Assembly (NCBI GenBank): GCA_029564595.1
Contig: JAKQPS010000113.1
Coordinates: 252,927-316,926, forward strand
DNA from: a bacterium
Lineage (GTDB): Bacteria > UBP15 > UBA6099
DNA length: 64,000 bases
Direction of reading: 5' to 3'
Numbering within the stretch: position 1 is the stretch's first letter; each line of letters starts with the position of its first letter. The translations under genes were made by a program, and so were the position numbers. The notes beneath the pieces are model-generated. The model ran no database searches, was not told the DNA's origin, and was given only the letters and a program-made list of their open reading frames with translations. Below are positions 1-9,197 of this stretch, in pieces.

Positions 1-563
1 GGAATGTCGTAACCGTTAAGAGTTCCATCCGCGTCCATGCTGGTCGGAAGCAAGGCCCCCGCGCCGAAATCCTCCATTTTCTTGGCCCATTCGACGGCGT
101 CGATGCCGGTCGGCTTTGTTCCGGCGTTCACTACAACCTCGAATCCGGAAGGAACCGTTTTCGAGCTTTTCGTGTCGATTGCCACGACGATTTTTTCGCC
201 GCCGAAAGCTGCCGCCGCTTCGCGTATCAGTTCGGGGTTCTTGACGGCGGCCGTATTAATGCCCACCTTTGCGACGCCGATTTCGAGAAGAGCTTCGATG
301 TCCGACGTCGAGCGAATTCCTCCGCCGACGGTGAGCGGGATTGAGCATCGTTCTAGAGTCCTTTTCACCGCGTCGCGTATGGTGTCTCTGTTTTCGACGG
401 TGGCGGTGATGTCGAGAAAGACGAGTTCATCCGCGCCGGCAGCACTGTAAGCGGCCGCGCTTTCCGCGGGGTCGCCGACATCCTTCAACTCGACGAAATT
501 AACTCCTTTCACCAGCTTGCCGTTCTTCACGTCAAGACAAGGGATTACATGCGTGTAGTTCAT
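1..563 (-). CDS. hisF: Imidazole glycerol phosphate synthase subunit HisF (partial, C-terminus cut by window edge)
   Basis: The cyclase subunit of imidazole glycerol phosphate synthase closes the imidazole ring in histidine biosynthesis, using ammonia supplied by HisH. The visible 187 residues begin with an IPCLDVKNG motif that places the catalytic Asp at residue 11. The phosphate-binding LTVGGGIRS segment follows, then VAIDT with the second catalytic Asp near 130, and TSMDADGT. A strong AGGAGG sits seven bases before the ATG at 563. The C-terminal part of the (beta/alpha)8 barrel lies outside the window. The strand after the second Asp reads AIDTKSS and the later loop [11 protein letters not shown], slightly different from common versions, but the fold and active site look intact. 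The gene is divergent from the glycosyltransferase at 698. Confidence 0.96.
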   Translation of the reverse strand, partial: MNYTHVIPCLDVKNGKLVKGVNFVELKDVGDPAESAAAYSAAGADELVFLDITATVENRDTIRDAVKRTLERCSIPLTVGGGIRSTSDIEALLEIGVAKVGINTAAVKNPELIREAAAAFGGEKIVVAIDTKSSKTVPSGFEVVVNAGTKPTGIDAVEWAKKMEDFGAGALLPTSMDADGTLNGYDI

Positions 564-697
564 AGAATCCTCCTAATAGTAGAATCATAGCGGCTAAGCG
601 GATATTATCTCATAAAACAATATTTTCGTCGCCTCCCCGCGGCTTATCATGTAAAATTGATTTCGTTATATATCGATAAGGGTTACATGGTGAACGC

Positions 698-1996
698 ATG
701 GCTCGTGCCGGAATGGATAACGACATACCCGCCTCGGAAGGAACGGATTTTTCGCGCAACGACGGGATGTCGGAAGACCGCTTTGCGCGCGGTTTCATGA
801 GGATTCTGATTCCGGCGTTTTTAGCGGTCGCCGTTTTGTATTCATTGATGATGCCAGCATGGTTGAATTCAGACGAGCCTTTTCACTACAAATATATAAA
901 AGTCATACAGACCGAGTTGAGGATACCATCCCACGAGGAGACATATCAGGCGGCGCATCCTCCGTTGTATTATGCCGCCGCCGCTGTTTGGGGGCTTCCG
1001 TTCAGGAGCGCGCACTCGGACGCGCAGAACCACTGGCTGAGGCTGATGTCGGTTGTCTTCGGAACGCTTACGGTCTTCATAATCTTCAGGACGGGCCGGG
1101 ACGCTCTAGGCTCTCCGGTTCTCGGCGCGGGCATGGCGGCTTTCGCGGCTGCAAATCCAGCTTTCGTTGTGATGAACTCCGTCGTCAACAACGACACCGC
1201 CGCGATTCTGGCGTGTTCCGCGACGATTTACTTTATACTCATGATAAATCGGAACGGCGGAAGCATTTGGCGCGCGGCGGCTTGCGGAGCGGCTTCCGGC
1301 TTGTGCTGCCTTGTCAAAATCAACGCCAATCTGATACCGGTCTTCTTTCTTTTTTTCTATGCGCTTCATCCCGCAAACCGCGCCCGGAAAGTTTCCGCTA
1401 TCTGTCTGGAAACCGCCGTTTATCTTCTTGTATTCGCGGCTTTGGCGTCAAGCTGGTTCGTGGCCGGGTATCTCAACCTCGGCGACAGAGTGTTTTTCAA
1501 CCCCGTCAACGAAACCAGCCCAAACTATCTTCATATTCCCGGCAATTTGTTGTGGTTTGTCAAATCGCACGCGCTCAACTTCTGGATTCCTCAGGACTAT
1601 CTGAGGGGATACCCGCAAAATCTGCCTTTCATGATGAAGCTTCTCTATTTTTCTCTTTCGGCGATATTCGTGGCGCTAGCGGTATTCGGTTTGGCGCGGA
1701 CGGCTCGGGGCAAAAACGGGCTGGAAAGGCACGCGATGCTTTCGTTTTACGCGTGCGCCGCCGTGTATATTGCGCAGATGGCGGTTTACAACGCGCAGAT
1801 GCCTGTGGCGCAGGCGAGGTACGCATATATAATCATCGCGCCGATTGCCGCAGTCGCCGCCGCGCCTGTTAAAAGCATTCTAGGCGACCGGTTCGGCGCT
1901 TTCGTGGTCGGCGGCGCCGCTGTGGGGTTCGCGCTGCATCTTGTGTGGTCGCTGGTTTATTTGCGCGCAATCGGGCCGATGCCGTTTTCGGTTTGA
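698..1996 (+). CDS. GT39/ArnT-like integral membrane glycosyltransferase
   Basis: A 432-residue polytopic membrane protein with about ten hydrophobic segments. The first luminal loop after TM1 carries an acidic LNSDEPFHY motif, followed by HPPLYY. This resembles the Asp/Glu-containing catalytic loop of GT-C enzymes that transfer sugars from a polyprenyl-phosphate donor (GT39, ArnT). The substrate cannot be inferred. A GT2 enzyme of the polyprenyl-phosphate-sugar synthase type follows 49 bases downstream and could make its donor. The start is uncertain: no strong ribosome-binding site precedes the ATG at 698, and an in-frame ATG at 713 is possible. The first about 30 residues are hydrophilic and would lie in the cytoplasm. 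Confidence 0.75.
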   Translation: MARAGMDNDIPASEGTDFSRNDGMSEDRFARGFMRILIPAFLAVAVLYSLMMPAWLNSDEPFHYKYIKVIQTELRIPSHEETYQAAHPPLYYAAAAVWGLPFRSAHSDAQNHWLRLMSVVFGTLTVFIIFRTGRDALGSPVLGAGMAAFAAANPAFVVMNSVVNNDTAAILACSATIYFILMINRNGGSIWRAAACGAASGLCCLVKINANLIPVFFLFFYALHPANRARKVSAICLETAVYLLVFAALASSWFVAGYLNLGDRVFFNPVNETSPNYLHIPGNLLWFVKSHALNFWIPQDYLRGYPQNLPFMMKLLYFSLSAIFVALAVFGLARTARGKNGLERHAMLSFYACAAVYIAQMAVYNAQMPVAQARYAYIIIAPIAAVAAAPVKSILGDRFGAFVVGGAAVGFALHLVWSLVYLRAIGPMPFSV

Positions 1997-2045
1997 CGCT
2001 CCGCGTTCTTCTCGCCTTTTTGTTTATGGTTTATAATCCCGACTA

Positions 2046-2825
2046 ATGATAGAAAATAGTGTTTCACACGATCGACCGCAGATAAGCGTTATATTTCCCG
2101 CGTACAACGAGGAAAAACGCATTCCGGAATCCCTTGAGAAGACAACGCGGTATCTGTCCGGCGCGGGCCGCGCGTTCGAGATAATCGTGGTGGACGACGG
2201 AAGCAGGGACGCCACTTCAGACGTTTCGCGCGCGCAACTTGAAATATCCGGCGCGGATTTCAGCATAATCCGCCTTGATGAAAACCGTGGCAAGGGATAC
2301 GCGGTGAGAACAGGAATGCTGTCCGCGCGTGGCGATTACGTTTTTTTCTCCGATGCCGACCTTTCCACTCCCATCGAGGAAATCGACCGACTACTTCCGC
2401 TGATTGAAAACGAATATGACATTGCGATCGGATCAAGGGCGCTGCGCGATTCCAAACTTGACAAAAGACAACCGATATACCGCGAAACTTCGGGCAAGTT
2501 GTTCAACCTCGCGATGCAGGCCGCGCTTTTGCCCGGGATAAAAGATTCGCAGTGCGGTTTCAAGGGGTTCCGCGCGGAAGCCGCGCGAAGAATAGCCGAG
2601 ATTCAAAAATTCGACAGGTTCTCGTTCGACGTGGAGATGCTCTGGATCGCCAGAAAACTCGGTTTCAAAATCAAAGAGGTTCCGGTGCGGTGGTCGAACA
2701 ATCCTGACACGAGAGTGAGCTATTTGAAGGACGGCCTCGTAATGGTCGCCGACTTATTCAAAATACGTCTGGCGCACAGGAAAACGAACTTCGAACCCTG
2801 CCCGAAACAAGAGACAACCCGATAA
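2046..2825 (+). CDS. GT2 glycosyltransferase, dolichyl/polyprenyl-phosphate sugar synthase type
   Basis: A 259-residue family 2 glycosyltransferase. The GT-A fold is evident from VIFPAYNEE (residues 10-18), IIVVDDGSRD (nucleotide binding), the RGKGYAVRTGM segment and FFSDADLSTP, which supplies the metal-binding DxD-like motif. The order and spacing match eukaryotic Alg5 and bacterial polyprenyl-phosphate glucose/mannose synthases, which attach a sugar from a nucleotide donor to a lipid phosphate at the inner membrane. There is no C-terminal transmembrane pair, so it would be a soluble or peripheral enzyme. It lies directly downstream of a GT-C transferase in the same direction. Together they look like a donor-synthesis plus transfer pair for cell-surface glycosylation. 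The sugar and acceptor are unknown. Confidence 0.85.
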   Translation: MIENSVSHDRPQISVIFPAYNEEKRIPESLEKTTRYLSGAGRAFEIIVVDDGSRDATSDVSRAQLEISGADFSIIRLDENRGKGYAVRTGMLSARGDYVFFSDADLSTPIEEIDRLLPLIENEYDIAIGSRALRDSKLDKRQPIYRETSGKLFNLAMQAALLPGIKDSQCGFKGFRAEAARRIAEIQKFDRFSFDVEMLWIARKLGFKIKEVPVRWSNNPDTRVSYLKDGLVMVADLFKIRLAHRKTNFEPCPKQETTR

Positions 2826-2838
2826 GAACCCGACCCGT

Positions 2839-5127
2839 TTACAGGAGCGGATGCTCAGACATCGCTTTTAGTCGTCTCCACCTTCGCTCGACTTCCGCCT
2901 CGAAGGATTTCAATTCATTTTCGAACGCTGGTTTGGCGAATTGTTTCGTCTTGCCCATCATCTTGAGCCAGTCCAACGCGGGAATGCGCTTGTTTTTCTC
3001 TTCGGGATCGTAAGTGAGAGTGGTCACGCCGTTTTCTATTTCATAAAGCGGGAAGAAGCAGCAGTCGACGCCAGCCTGAATAACCTCGCGGCATTTATTT
3101 TCGGGTATGCGCCAGTTGAGCGGACAAGCCGAGAATATTTTTCCGTAAACGAAGCCGTGTTCGCGGGCCATGTACTGGGCTTTAGCGGCTTTGCGTGTAA
3201 GGTCAAGATGGTTGCACTCCGCGCCTGTAAAGACATAAGGAATGTGGCAGGCGTTCATAATCTGCACGGTGTCTTTGTGGTGAGTCTTCTTGCCGTGCTG
3301 AGCCGGGCCGACGTGGCTGGTAGTGGTCTCGTGTCCCAGAGGGGTGGAAAAAGACAACTGGTGTCCGGTATTCATGTAGCCGCCGTTGTCGTATTCAAGG
3401 CAAATCATATTGTTGTTGCGCAGCGCGGAGCCGATGGTCGGCCCCATGCCGATGTCGTTGCCGCCGTCGCCTGTGACCATGATAAAAGTGATGTCGAGGT
3501 CGGAAGGCAGTTCGCCCCGCCGTTTTTTCTCGTGGTACATCTCGACTATTCCAGCGACTGTGGGCGCGCCGTTCTGGAAAAGGTTGTGGACGTAAGTCTG
3601 CCTGTGGGCGCTGTTGGGATATCCGGTTCCGATAATCATGCCGCAGCCGGTATGGAACAGAGTGACGACCGGGCCTTCGATGCCTCTCATAAAGAGGTTG
3701 AGGGAGGGGATGATGCCGCAGCCGGGGCAGGCTCCGTGTCCGGGGGCCAGCCGTTTCGGCATGCGGGTCAGTTCTCTTGAGTTGACCCCTTTAACCTGAA
3801 GCTTTCCGGTTTCAGGGTCGGGAGAGACGCTGATGATGCCGGGGGTGAGAGCCGCGATGTCCAGAGGGGGATCGACGCGTTCTGGTTTGAATCCGGTCTC
3901 GCCCTCGAAAGCGCCGACATATTCATAGGGCTTGGCGACTTTTCCGGTCTGCGCCGTCTCCAACGCCTCGTTGAGCAGCTTCACGGCGTCGCTGATGTAG
4001 AACTCCAGACCGCCGAGGCCGTAAATGCGCGAGAAGATGAGAGATTTGTTTTCGGGATCGTCCTTGAGGGCGGCCTTAATCTCGATCGTCATCATGCCGC
4101 CCCATCCGCCGAACGTGTCCTGCCTGTCTGCGACGCATATCGCTTTGCAGTTTTTGAAGACAGCCTGAATCTCCCTAATCGGGAACGGGCGTATCACGTT
4201 GGCGGTGACAAGCCCGACTTTTTTGCCTTCGGCTCGAAGGACGTCTATGGCCGCGCGAGCGGTGCTGCTGGAACTGTTCAACATGAACAGAGCTGCTTCA
4301 GCGTCTTCCATTCTGTAGGTGGTGACAAGCTCATATTTGCGTCCGCTTATCGCCGCGTATTCCTCGAATATTTTCGGTATCACATCGTACGCGCGAATCA
4401 TCGCGTCGCTCTGCTGTTTTCTGTTGTTGATCAAGTCGTCGTTCATGTAAGGGCCGACGGTTATCGGGTTAGTCGGGTCGAGCAGGTCGTAGTCGGGTTT
4501 GAACGGGCCGATGAATTCGCGCACGGCTTCATCGTTCTTGAAAACGCGCACTCTGCGTTTCTGGTGGCTGGTAAAGAATCCGTCCTGCGAAACGATGACG
4601 GGCAGGCGCACATCGGGATGCTCGCCGACGCGGACGGCGCAGATGTTCATGTCGTAAACGGCCTGCGGGTCCGGAGCCATAAGAATAATCCAGCCGATAT
4701 TGAGACAGGAAGCAAGGTCTGAATGATCTCCGCGGATGTTAAGCGGGCCGCTGACGGCGCGGTTCACAAGGTTCAGAACCATAGGCAGGCGGGTTCCGCT
4801 CTGAACGGGAAGTTGCTCAAGGGCAAAAAGAAGCCCCTGCGCGGAAGTGGCATTGAACACGCGGCCTCCGGCGGCGGCGGCTCCGAAACATATCCCGGCG
4901 GCTCCGTGCTCTCCGTCGCCCGGAACCATGTTTATGGTGTTGTAGCCGTTCGCTTTCAGGCGGTCCAACTCTTCGGGTATCTGAGTCGAAGGCGTGATGG
5001 GATAGTAGCCCATCACGTGGTAGTTTATCTGCGACGCGGCCGCGGCGGCCATCTCGTTGCCGCTGTCCACCACGCTTGTCTGTTCGTACTTTTCGGAAGC
5101 TTCGTTTTTCATCGCTCCAGAAGCCAT
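2839..5127 (-). CDS. 2-oxoacid:ferredoxin oxidoreductase, fused alpha-beta subunit (pyruvate synthase type)
   Basis: The fused alpha and beta chains of a CoA- and thiamine-diphosphate-dependent 2-oxoacid:ferredoxin oxidoreductase, most likely pyruvate oxidation or synthesis. Residues about 20-420 are the alpha part, with YPITPSTQIPEEL near the N-terminus and an ADRQDTFGGWGG segment. Residues about 460-762 are the beta part, with ACPGCG plus a further TGC (iron-sulfur ligands) and the thiamine-diphosphate/Mg motif GDGGNDIGMG ending in LEYDNGGYMNTGHQLS. In most organisms alpha and beta are separate genes. The ATG at 5127 is preceded by GGGAGG at good spacing; an upstream in-frame TTG contains that site and is unlikely. 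The gamma-delta partner is immediately upstream. Substrate specificity (pyruvate versus 2-ketoisovalerate or 2-oxoglutarate) is not proven. Confidence 0.93.
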   Translation of the reverse strand: MASGAMKNEASEKYEQTSVVDSGNEMAAAAASQINYHVMGYYPITPSTQIPEELDRLKANGYNTINMVPGDGEHGAAGICFGAAAAGGRVFNATSAQGLLFALEQLPVQSGTRLPMVLNLVNRAVSGPLNIRGDHSDLASCLNIGWIILMAPDPQAVYDMNICAVRVGEHPDVRLPVIVSQDGFFTSHQKRRVRVFKNDEAVREFIGPFKPDYDLLDPTNPITVGPYMNDDLINNRKQQSDAMIRAYDVIPKIFEEYAAISGRKYELVTTYRMEDAEAALFMLNSSSSTARAAIDVLRAEGKKVGLVTANVIRPFPIREIQAVFKNCKAICVADRQDTFGGWGGMMTIEIKAALKDDPENKSLIFSRIYGLGGLEFYISDAVKLLNEALETAQTGKVAKPYEYVGAFEGETGFKPERVDPPLDIAALTPGIISVSPDPETGKLQVKGVNSRELTRMPKRLAPGHGACPGCGIIPSLNLFMRGIEGPVVTLFHTGCGMIIGTGYPNSAHRQTYVHNLFQNGAPTVAGIVEMYHEKKRRGELPSDLDITFIMVTGDGGNDIGMGPTIGSALRNNNMICLEYDNGGYMNTGHQLSFSTPLGHETTTSHVGPAQHGKKTHHKDTVQIMNACHIPYVFTGAECNHLDLTRKAAKAQYMAREHGFVYGKIFSACPLNWRIPENKCREVIQAGVDCCFFPLYEIENGVTTLTYDPEEKNKRIPALDWLKMMGKTKQFAKPAFENELKSFEAEVERRWRRLKAMSEHPLL

Positions 5128-5195
5128 CGTTGTTATTCCTCCCAAATTATGTTCGCGCGCTCGGCGCGCTTAGGCGTTTCGCGCGGCGGCTCAAA

Positions 5196-6182
5196 TCACT
5201 CCGCCGCCTCTCTGGCTGACGTCAGAGCCTGCTTCGGACATACCTCTACGCAACGCAGGCACCCTTTGCAGTGCATGTAATCAATGTGATCGAAGAACTG
5301 TCTTTCTTTCCCCTTTTCGTCGGTTTTGCGGGAGAAGATGATGCACTGATCCGGGCAAGCGGTGTCGCACTCGGCGCAGTTGATGCACTTCGATTCGTCC
5401 CAAACGGGTTTGAACCCTGTGCGGGAAGCGGTCAAATCGTTCAACACTGTGTTGCCGGGGTTGACGATGACGCCGCCGATGGGCGCGTTCTTCCATCCCA
5501 GTTTCGGCTGGAACTGCTTGAACTCCGAAATCGGATATTTATCGTCCGCCGGGACTTCATAGAGCGCCGCTTCTTCGTAGCCCCGTTTGAATCCTTTTAT
5601 GTTAGGCTCGACAAGCGCCGGATACTTCTTTTCAAACATGCGTCTTATGCCCGCTTCGAGCGCGTCTTTGTCAAGAAACTCCACCGCTCTCGATATCGCG
5701 CCGATGATTACGGTGTTTATCCTTACTTTCTCTTCGACGGCGATCTTCATGGCGTCTATGCAGTACAGCGTGACGCCGCCGGGTATTTTCAACAGGTCTC
5801 TGGTTTCTTCGGGGGATTTCGTGGTGTTTACCACTATCTGAGCGCCGGGCTTAATCCCGTTCATAATAGGCACGCTCTTGACCAGCACCGGAGCGAAAAC
5901 GACCAGAAGATGAGGCTCTGTGACAGGGCTGTTGATGCGTATTTCCTTGTCGCTCTCGGCGAGCCTGATGTAGGCGCGGACGGGAGTGCCTTTCTTCTCC
6001 GAGCCGTAACTGGCGAAACTAATGCCGTTAAGGCCCATGTCCATAATGGCGGCGTCGGCCAGAATCTTGCCGGCAAGGTTGGCCCCCTGCCCTCCTATGC
6101 TCTCCATGCGGATTTCGTAATTGCCGAACTGGTTCTTTTTCGTGATGACTTCCTTAGCTGTGTCAGTAGTCAAGTCCACCAC
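5196..6182 (-). CDS. 2-oxoacid:ferredoxin oxidoreductase, fused gamma-delta subunit
   Basis: A 328-residue protein completing the 2-oxoacid:ferredoxin oxidoreductase encoded just downstream. Residues about 20-210 form the gamma domain (IGGQGANLAGKILADAA and SYGSEKKGTPV segments). Residues about 255-320 are a delta-type ferredoxin with two [4Fe-4S] sites, CINCAECDTACPDQC and CKGCLRCVEVCP. It carries electrons from the catalytic part to external ferredoxin. The complex would therefore consist of two polypeptides rather than four. The start is ambiguous: GTG GTG at 6182/6179 lie almost on top of the AAGGGG ribosome-binding site, whereas the TTG at 6173 has a normal eight-base spacing. A gap of 68 bases separates it from the alpha-beta gene, which has its own ribosome-binding site. 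Confidence 0.92.
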   Translation of the reverse strand: MVDLTTDTAKEVITKKNQFGNYEIRMESIGGQGANLAGKILADAAIMDMGLNGISFASYGSEKKGTPVRAYIRLAESDKEIRINSPVTEPHLLVVFAPVLVKSVPIMNGIKPGAQIVVNTTKSPEETRDLLKIPGGVTLYCIDAMKIAVEEKVRINTVIIGAISRAVEFLDKDALEAGIRRMFEKKYPALVEPNIKGFKRGYEEAALYEVPADDKYPISEFKQFQPKLGWKNAPIGGVIVNPGNTVLNDLTASRTGFKPVWDESKCINCAECDTACPDQCIIFSRKTDEKGKERQFFDHIDYMHCKGCLRCVEVCPKQALTSAREAAE

Positions 6183-6214
6183 CCCTTCGATGTTGAATGT
6201 TTCCGGAATAGAAC

Positions 6215-6233
6215 CGCGTCATTAAAAGACGCG
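6215..6233. repeat. Short inverted repeat upstream of the 2-oxoacid oxidoreductase genes
   Basis: CGCGTC and GACGCG form a perfect six-base stem around a seven-base AT-rich loop, 33 bases upstream of the gamma-delta start. A TTGACA hexamer lies further upstream on the minus strand, but no good -10 box follows at the right distance. The stem is not followed by a T run, so it is more likely a leader hairpin or operator than a terminator. Confidence 0.35.
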
Positions 6234-6346
6234 ATTCGCCCGGACGCCCTGCCTATGTCAATCATTTGAATATCATAATGAAAAAAACGCGGTTTTACCA
6301 CATCCGGGAGAAATATTCGAGCGCCTTCGACGCAAGTTGCGGAATT

Positions 6347-6841
6347 TCACTTGACTACAAAAAAAGCTTCTTGTTTGGCTTGGCAAATGGGGCATTTCTC
6401 AGGGAGAATTCCATCTGACACATACCCGCAGACATTGCACACGTAATATTCAGTTTCCCGTTCTTGAGCGAAATGGTCGAGCATCTTCTTGTAAAGTGAC
6501 GCGTGGAACTCCTCGGCGTCTCTCGAATATGTGAACGCGAGAGCGGCTATCGGGTTGTCCTCTTCGTGAGCGGTCTTTATGAACTCCGGGTACAACACCT
6601 CGCTTACGTTTTTCTCGCCCTCGAACGACGCTGTAAGGTTCGATTCGGTGTCCTTAAGTTCTTTCATATTCTTCAGGTGCTTCTTAGCGTGTATTAGCTC
6701 GGCCTCGGAAATCGCTCTGAAAAGTTTGGCTATCTGCGGATAACCCTCATCCATAGCTTTGTCCGCGTAAAGCCTCAGCCTGACAACAGCCTTCGCCTCT
6801 CCTGCGAAAGCGGCTTTGATGTTTTCCTCAGTTTTTGACAT
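6347..6841 (-). CDS. Rubrerythrin with C-terminal rubredoxin-like domain
   Basis: A 164-residue rubrerythrin. Residues 1-130 are a four-helix diiron domain with Glu and ExxH ligands (AFAGEAKAVVRL, EAELIHAKKH, EDAEEFH-type helices). Residues 133-160 hold CNVCGY and CPICQA, the four cysteines of a rubredoxin-like iron site. Rubrerythrins reduce hydrogen peroxide in anaerobes with electrons from rubredoxin. A GGAGG precedes the ATG. The gene starts 20 bases after the stop of the pentaheme cytochrome gene and is probably cotranscribed with it. This makes it physically separate from the second rubrerythrin at 41568 in the main redox-defence run. Confidence 0.94.
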   Translation of the reverse strand: MSKTEENIKAAFAGEAKAVVRLRLYADKAMDEGYPQIAKLFRAISEAELIHAKKHLKNMKELKDTESNLTASFEGEKNVSEVLYPEFIKTAHEEDNPIAALAFTYSRDAEEFHASLYKKMLDHFAQERETEYYVCNVCGYVSDGILPEKCPICQAKQEAFFVVK

Positions 6842-6860
6842 GCCTGATTTTCCTCCGTGT

Positions 6861-8249
6861 TCAGTCCAGTTTAAGCTCTGCGGCGGTCATAATAATCTTC
6901 GGAACGCGGGGAGCGGCGTCTCCGAAAAGAGCGTCCGCAACCGCTTGATCAAACGAGCGATAGTTCAACTCCGCGCGCACTGTCACCGGCTTTTTCGCAT
7001 CGGCGGGAATGACGAACGCAAAGCTTTCGACGGCATACCCCTTCGGCGGGATGGTTTTATTGTAGGCGAAATGTGAAATCTTCCACGGTTTCAGAGTGGG
7101 CTGGCCGAAGTCGTCCACAGCAAGGCTGTTGAAGATGACGGCTTTAGAATCGATTGCGCCTTTTTCATCCACAGCGCCCGAGCGCCAGAAAATTTTTCCC
7201 GCCGCGTCTTCCGCCCTCACGTCCAGCCACATCTGCCTGAGTTCGGTAAGGCTGGTTGGGAGGTTGTGTCCCGCCGCGATATTCTCCACTTTCACATCAA
7301 CAACAGTCAGTCCGGGGGAGCTGGTCGCCGCTGAGGACAGGCTCAGGCGAGCCGCCGCCTTCAATCTCTTTTCAGCAATCACGGCGTGTTTTTCAGAGCC
7401 GAGCAGACGGGACATAACGAAATTGCCGCCGACGAATTCATGCGTGTATATGTGGGGCCTCTCGTCCGCGATTTCGGAAGCGTATCCGGGATTGGGAACC
7501 CGCTTGAGAGTGGCAGCCACCTCGGGCAGATTGTCTATTGGGGCCATGTGGCAGTCCTGACATACTATGCCGTTGCGGGCGTACACCGAATGGCGCCATT
7601 CGTCGTATGTCCGCTCGATTGGAAATCCGGTCGAGCCGTGAAAAACGTTGTGGCAGTTGCCGCAGAACTCCGCGCTCGTGTGCAGTTGGGAATAAACGCT
7701 GTCGTGGAAAGAAGCCTCGGAGTCGCCGAACGGGCCGCGTTTGAGTTGTCCGGGGTCTATTGCCACCGCCATGTTGTGAGGTTCAAGCGCCCGCGTCTTC
7801 TGATAATGCGTCGAATCTATCGAGTGGCAATAGTCGCACTGTACGCCGTTGGCGGATATGTTGTCCAGTTTCTCCATATCCGCCGGAGCGACGAGCTTGT
7901 CGGTCATCATGCCGATCGGGGAATGGCATCCGATGCACTCGGTTCCGATGGCCCCGCCGGTTTCTTCGAATGCCATTTTCCATTTCTTCTGCCAGACGGG
8001 GTCTTTGAACGAATTGGCGTGCATGGAGCCTTCCCACTGCTCATGAATGCCCTGATGGCACGCGCCGCACGTCTCCGGCCCTGTAAAATCGTTTACAGTG
8101 ACCTGTCTGTCGCCGGTGATTTTTAAAAGGTTTGGAAAAAAACGATATTCGCTATTGTCGGAGCCGGCGGAGATGTTAGCTCCCGCAAAAATGAGAGCCG
8201 CCGCGATTAACGCTGGAGCCGCCCAAATATACCTGCCGCGTTGTTTCAT
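6861..8249 (-). CDS. Pentaheme c-type cytochrome, cytochrome c554-like
   Basis: A 462-residue exported protein with a hydrophobic signal segment at residues 8-28. Five CxxCH haem c sites lie at about residues 61, 105, 138, 196 and 230 (CGACH, CIGCH, CDYCH, CGNCH, CQDCH). Additional histidines such as HANS, HNM and HTSAEF are possible distal ligands. The spacing resembles the cytochrome c554/multihaem family. Residues about 290-460 form a haem-free beta-rich domain ending the protein. It probably moves electrons in the periplasm, but its partner is unknown. The ATG at 8249 follows GGGGGTG; an upstream in-frame TTG was rejected. Rubrerythrin follows 20 bases downstream. Confidence 0.85.
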   Translation of the reverse strand: MKQRGRYIWAAPALIAAALIFAGANISAGSDNSEYRFFPNLLKITGDRQVTVNDFTGPETCGACHQGIHEQWEGSMHANSFKDPVWQKKWKMAFEETGGAIGTECIGCHSPIGMMTDKLVAPADMEKLDNISANGVQCDYCHSIDSTHYQKTRALEPHNMAVAIDPGQLKRGPFGDSEASFHDSVYSQLHTSAEFCGNCHNVFHGSTGFPIERTYDEWRHSVYARNGIVCQDCHMAPIDNLPEVAATLKRVPNPGYASEIADERPHIYTHEFVGGNFVMSRLLGSEKHAVIAEKRLKAAARLSLSSAATSSPGLTVVDVKVENIAAGHNLPTSLTELRQMWLDVRAEDAAGKIFWRSGAVDEKGAIDSKAVIFNSLAVDDFGQPTLKPWKISHFAYNKTIPPKGYAVESFAFVIPADAKKPVTVRAELNYRSFDQAVADALFGDAAPRVPKIIMTAAELKLD

Positions 8250-8336
8250 GTCAGACACCCCCGATGTAAACAAAGATTAGGACGCGCATGTTCCCGGAAC
8301 TGATGTCGAGGATGTCCGATAACCCCATTCGAGAGG

Positions 8337-9197
8337 TTATTTCCCTTCCTCGACAGGCATCAGCAGATTGCCGACGCGGGTCATCAGATTGCCGACCTTG
8401 ATGCCGTATTCGGCGGTTCCCCTGAAGGAAACAAGCTGTTGGCGGGTGGCGTCGAGAGCGCCCACTTCGCTCGACAGGACTTTTAGGGCGGCGTCGAGGT
8501 CCTTGAAATCCATGCCTACGTAAGGCCGCCTCTTGGTTTTGCCTTTCGTCGCCTTGATGTCCCCTTCATCTATCCGGATGTGAACCGCAGGCTCTTCAAG
8601 ATTGACAGTCCACTCGATAATCTTTTTGCGGGCGGTCTTCGTGAGCCTGTATATGTAATCGTCTCCGCCGCGCGACATCTCCTGCAGCGCGAACGCCACC
8701 ATGTACAACATCATGCGGACTTTAAGCAGCTTTTCCTCTTCTGTCTTGCACTTGTATTCGGGCATCAGCATCTTCATTTTCATCATCATCTTCATTAGGA
8801 AGGTCATGAGGATAATCAGGTGGGACATCCCGGATATCTTGGGGAGAATCATCTTGCCTGTGAAGAAACCGTTCATATCCGCGCAATTCTTAAAAGTCAT
8901 CGTGATGACGGGTTTGTCGTGCGTCCCCTGCTTGACCGAGACGGTCCCTTTCTCGAAAAGAACATACGCGGCGGGAATGTCGTTCTTCACCTTGAACTGA
9001 ATCGCGCAGTTCCAGCCGGAAACCTTTTTCTGCAACGCCGCGTCGGAAGCAACTATTTCCTCGATGAGAGGAAGGGCGGCGGCAAGAAAAGTGACCGAAC
9101 GCAAAGTCTCAGATTCCATAGGAACCGGAGGCTGCTTTTTCGCAGGCGCTCCCTCAGCGATTTCCTGTTCCACTACATTATCATTATCTTCCGCCAT
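8337..9197 (-). CDS. SCP2 sterol-binding-like domain protein
   Basis: A 286-residue cytoplasmic protein without signal or clear transmembrane segment. Residues about 25-130 look like an SCP2/sterol-carrier fold: IQFKVKND, AYVLFEKGTVSVKQG and PVITMTFKNCADMNGFFTG match the pattern of those small lipid-binding domains. A lysine- and methionine-rich stretch follows (residues about 135-160), then a second segment with IEWTVNLEEPAVHIRIDEGD and VGMDFKDLDAALKVLSSE that may repeat the same fold. The first residues are acidic and charged. The ATG at 9197 follows GGAGG, so an upstream in-frame ATG at 9245 was rejected. The function is unknown; binding of a hydrophobic ligand is an inference from fold resemblance only. 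Confidence 0.6.
   Translation of the reverse strand: MAEDNDNVVEQEIAEGAPAKKQPPVPMESETLRSVTFLAAALPLIEEIVASDAALQKKVSGWNCAIQFKVKNDIPAAYVLFEKGTVSVKQGTHDKPVITMTFKNCADMNGFFTGKMILPKISGMSHLIILMTFLMKMMMKMKMLMPEYKCKTEEEKLLKVRMMLYMVAFALQEMSRGGDDYIYRLTKTARKKIIEWTVNLEEPAVHIRIDEGDIKATKGKTKRRPYVGMDFKDLDAALKVLSSEVGALDATRQQLVSFRGTAEYGIKVGNLMTRVGNLLMPVEEGK

Noticed and set aside
6215..6233. Intrinsic terminator before the oxidoreductase genes
   Set aside because: The six-base stem is not followed by a T run on either strand; it was kept only as an inverted repeat.
5271..6269. Long open frames on the strand opposite to the oxidoreductase genes
   Set aside because: They are antisense to well-supported iron-sulfur proteins and have the low-complexity Arg/His/Val-rich content typical of such shadows.
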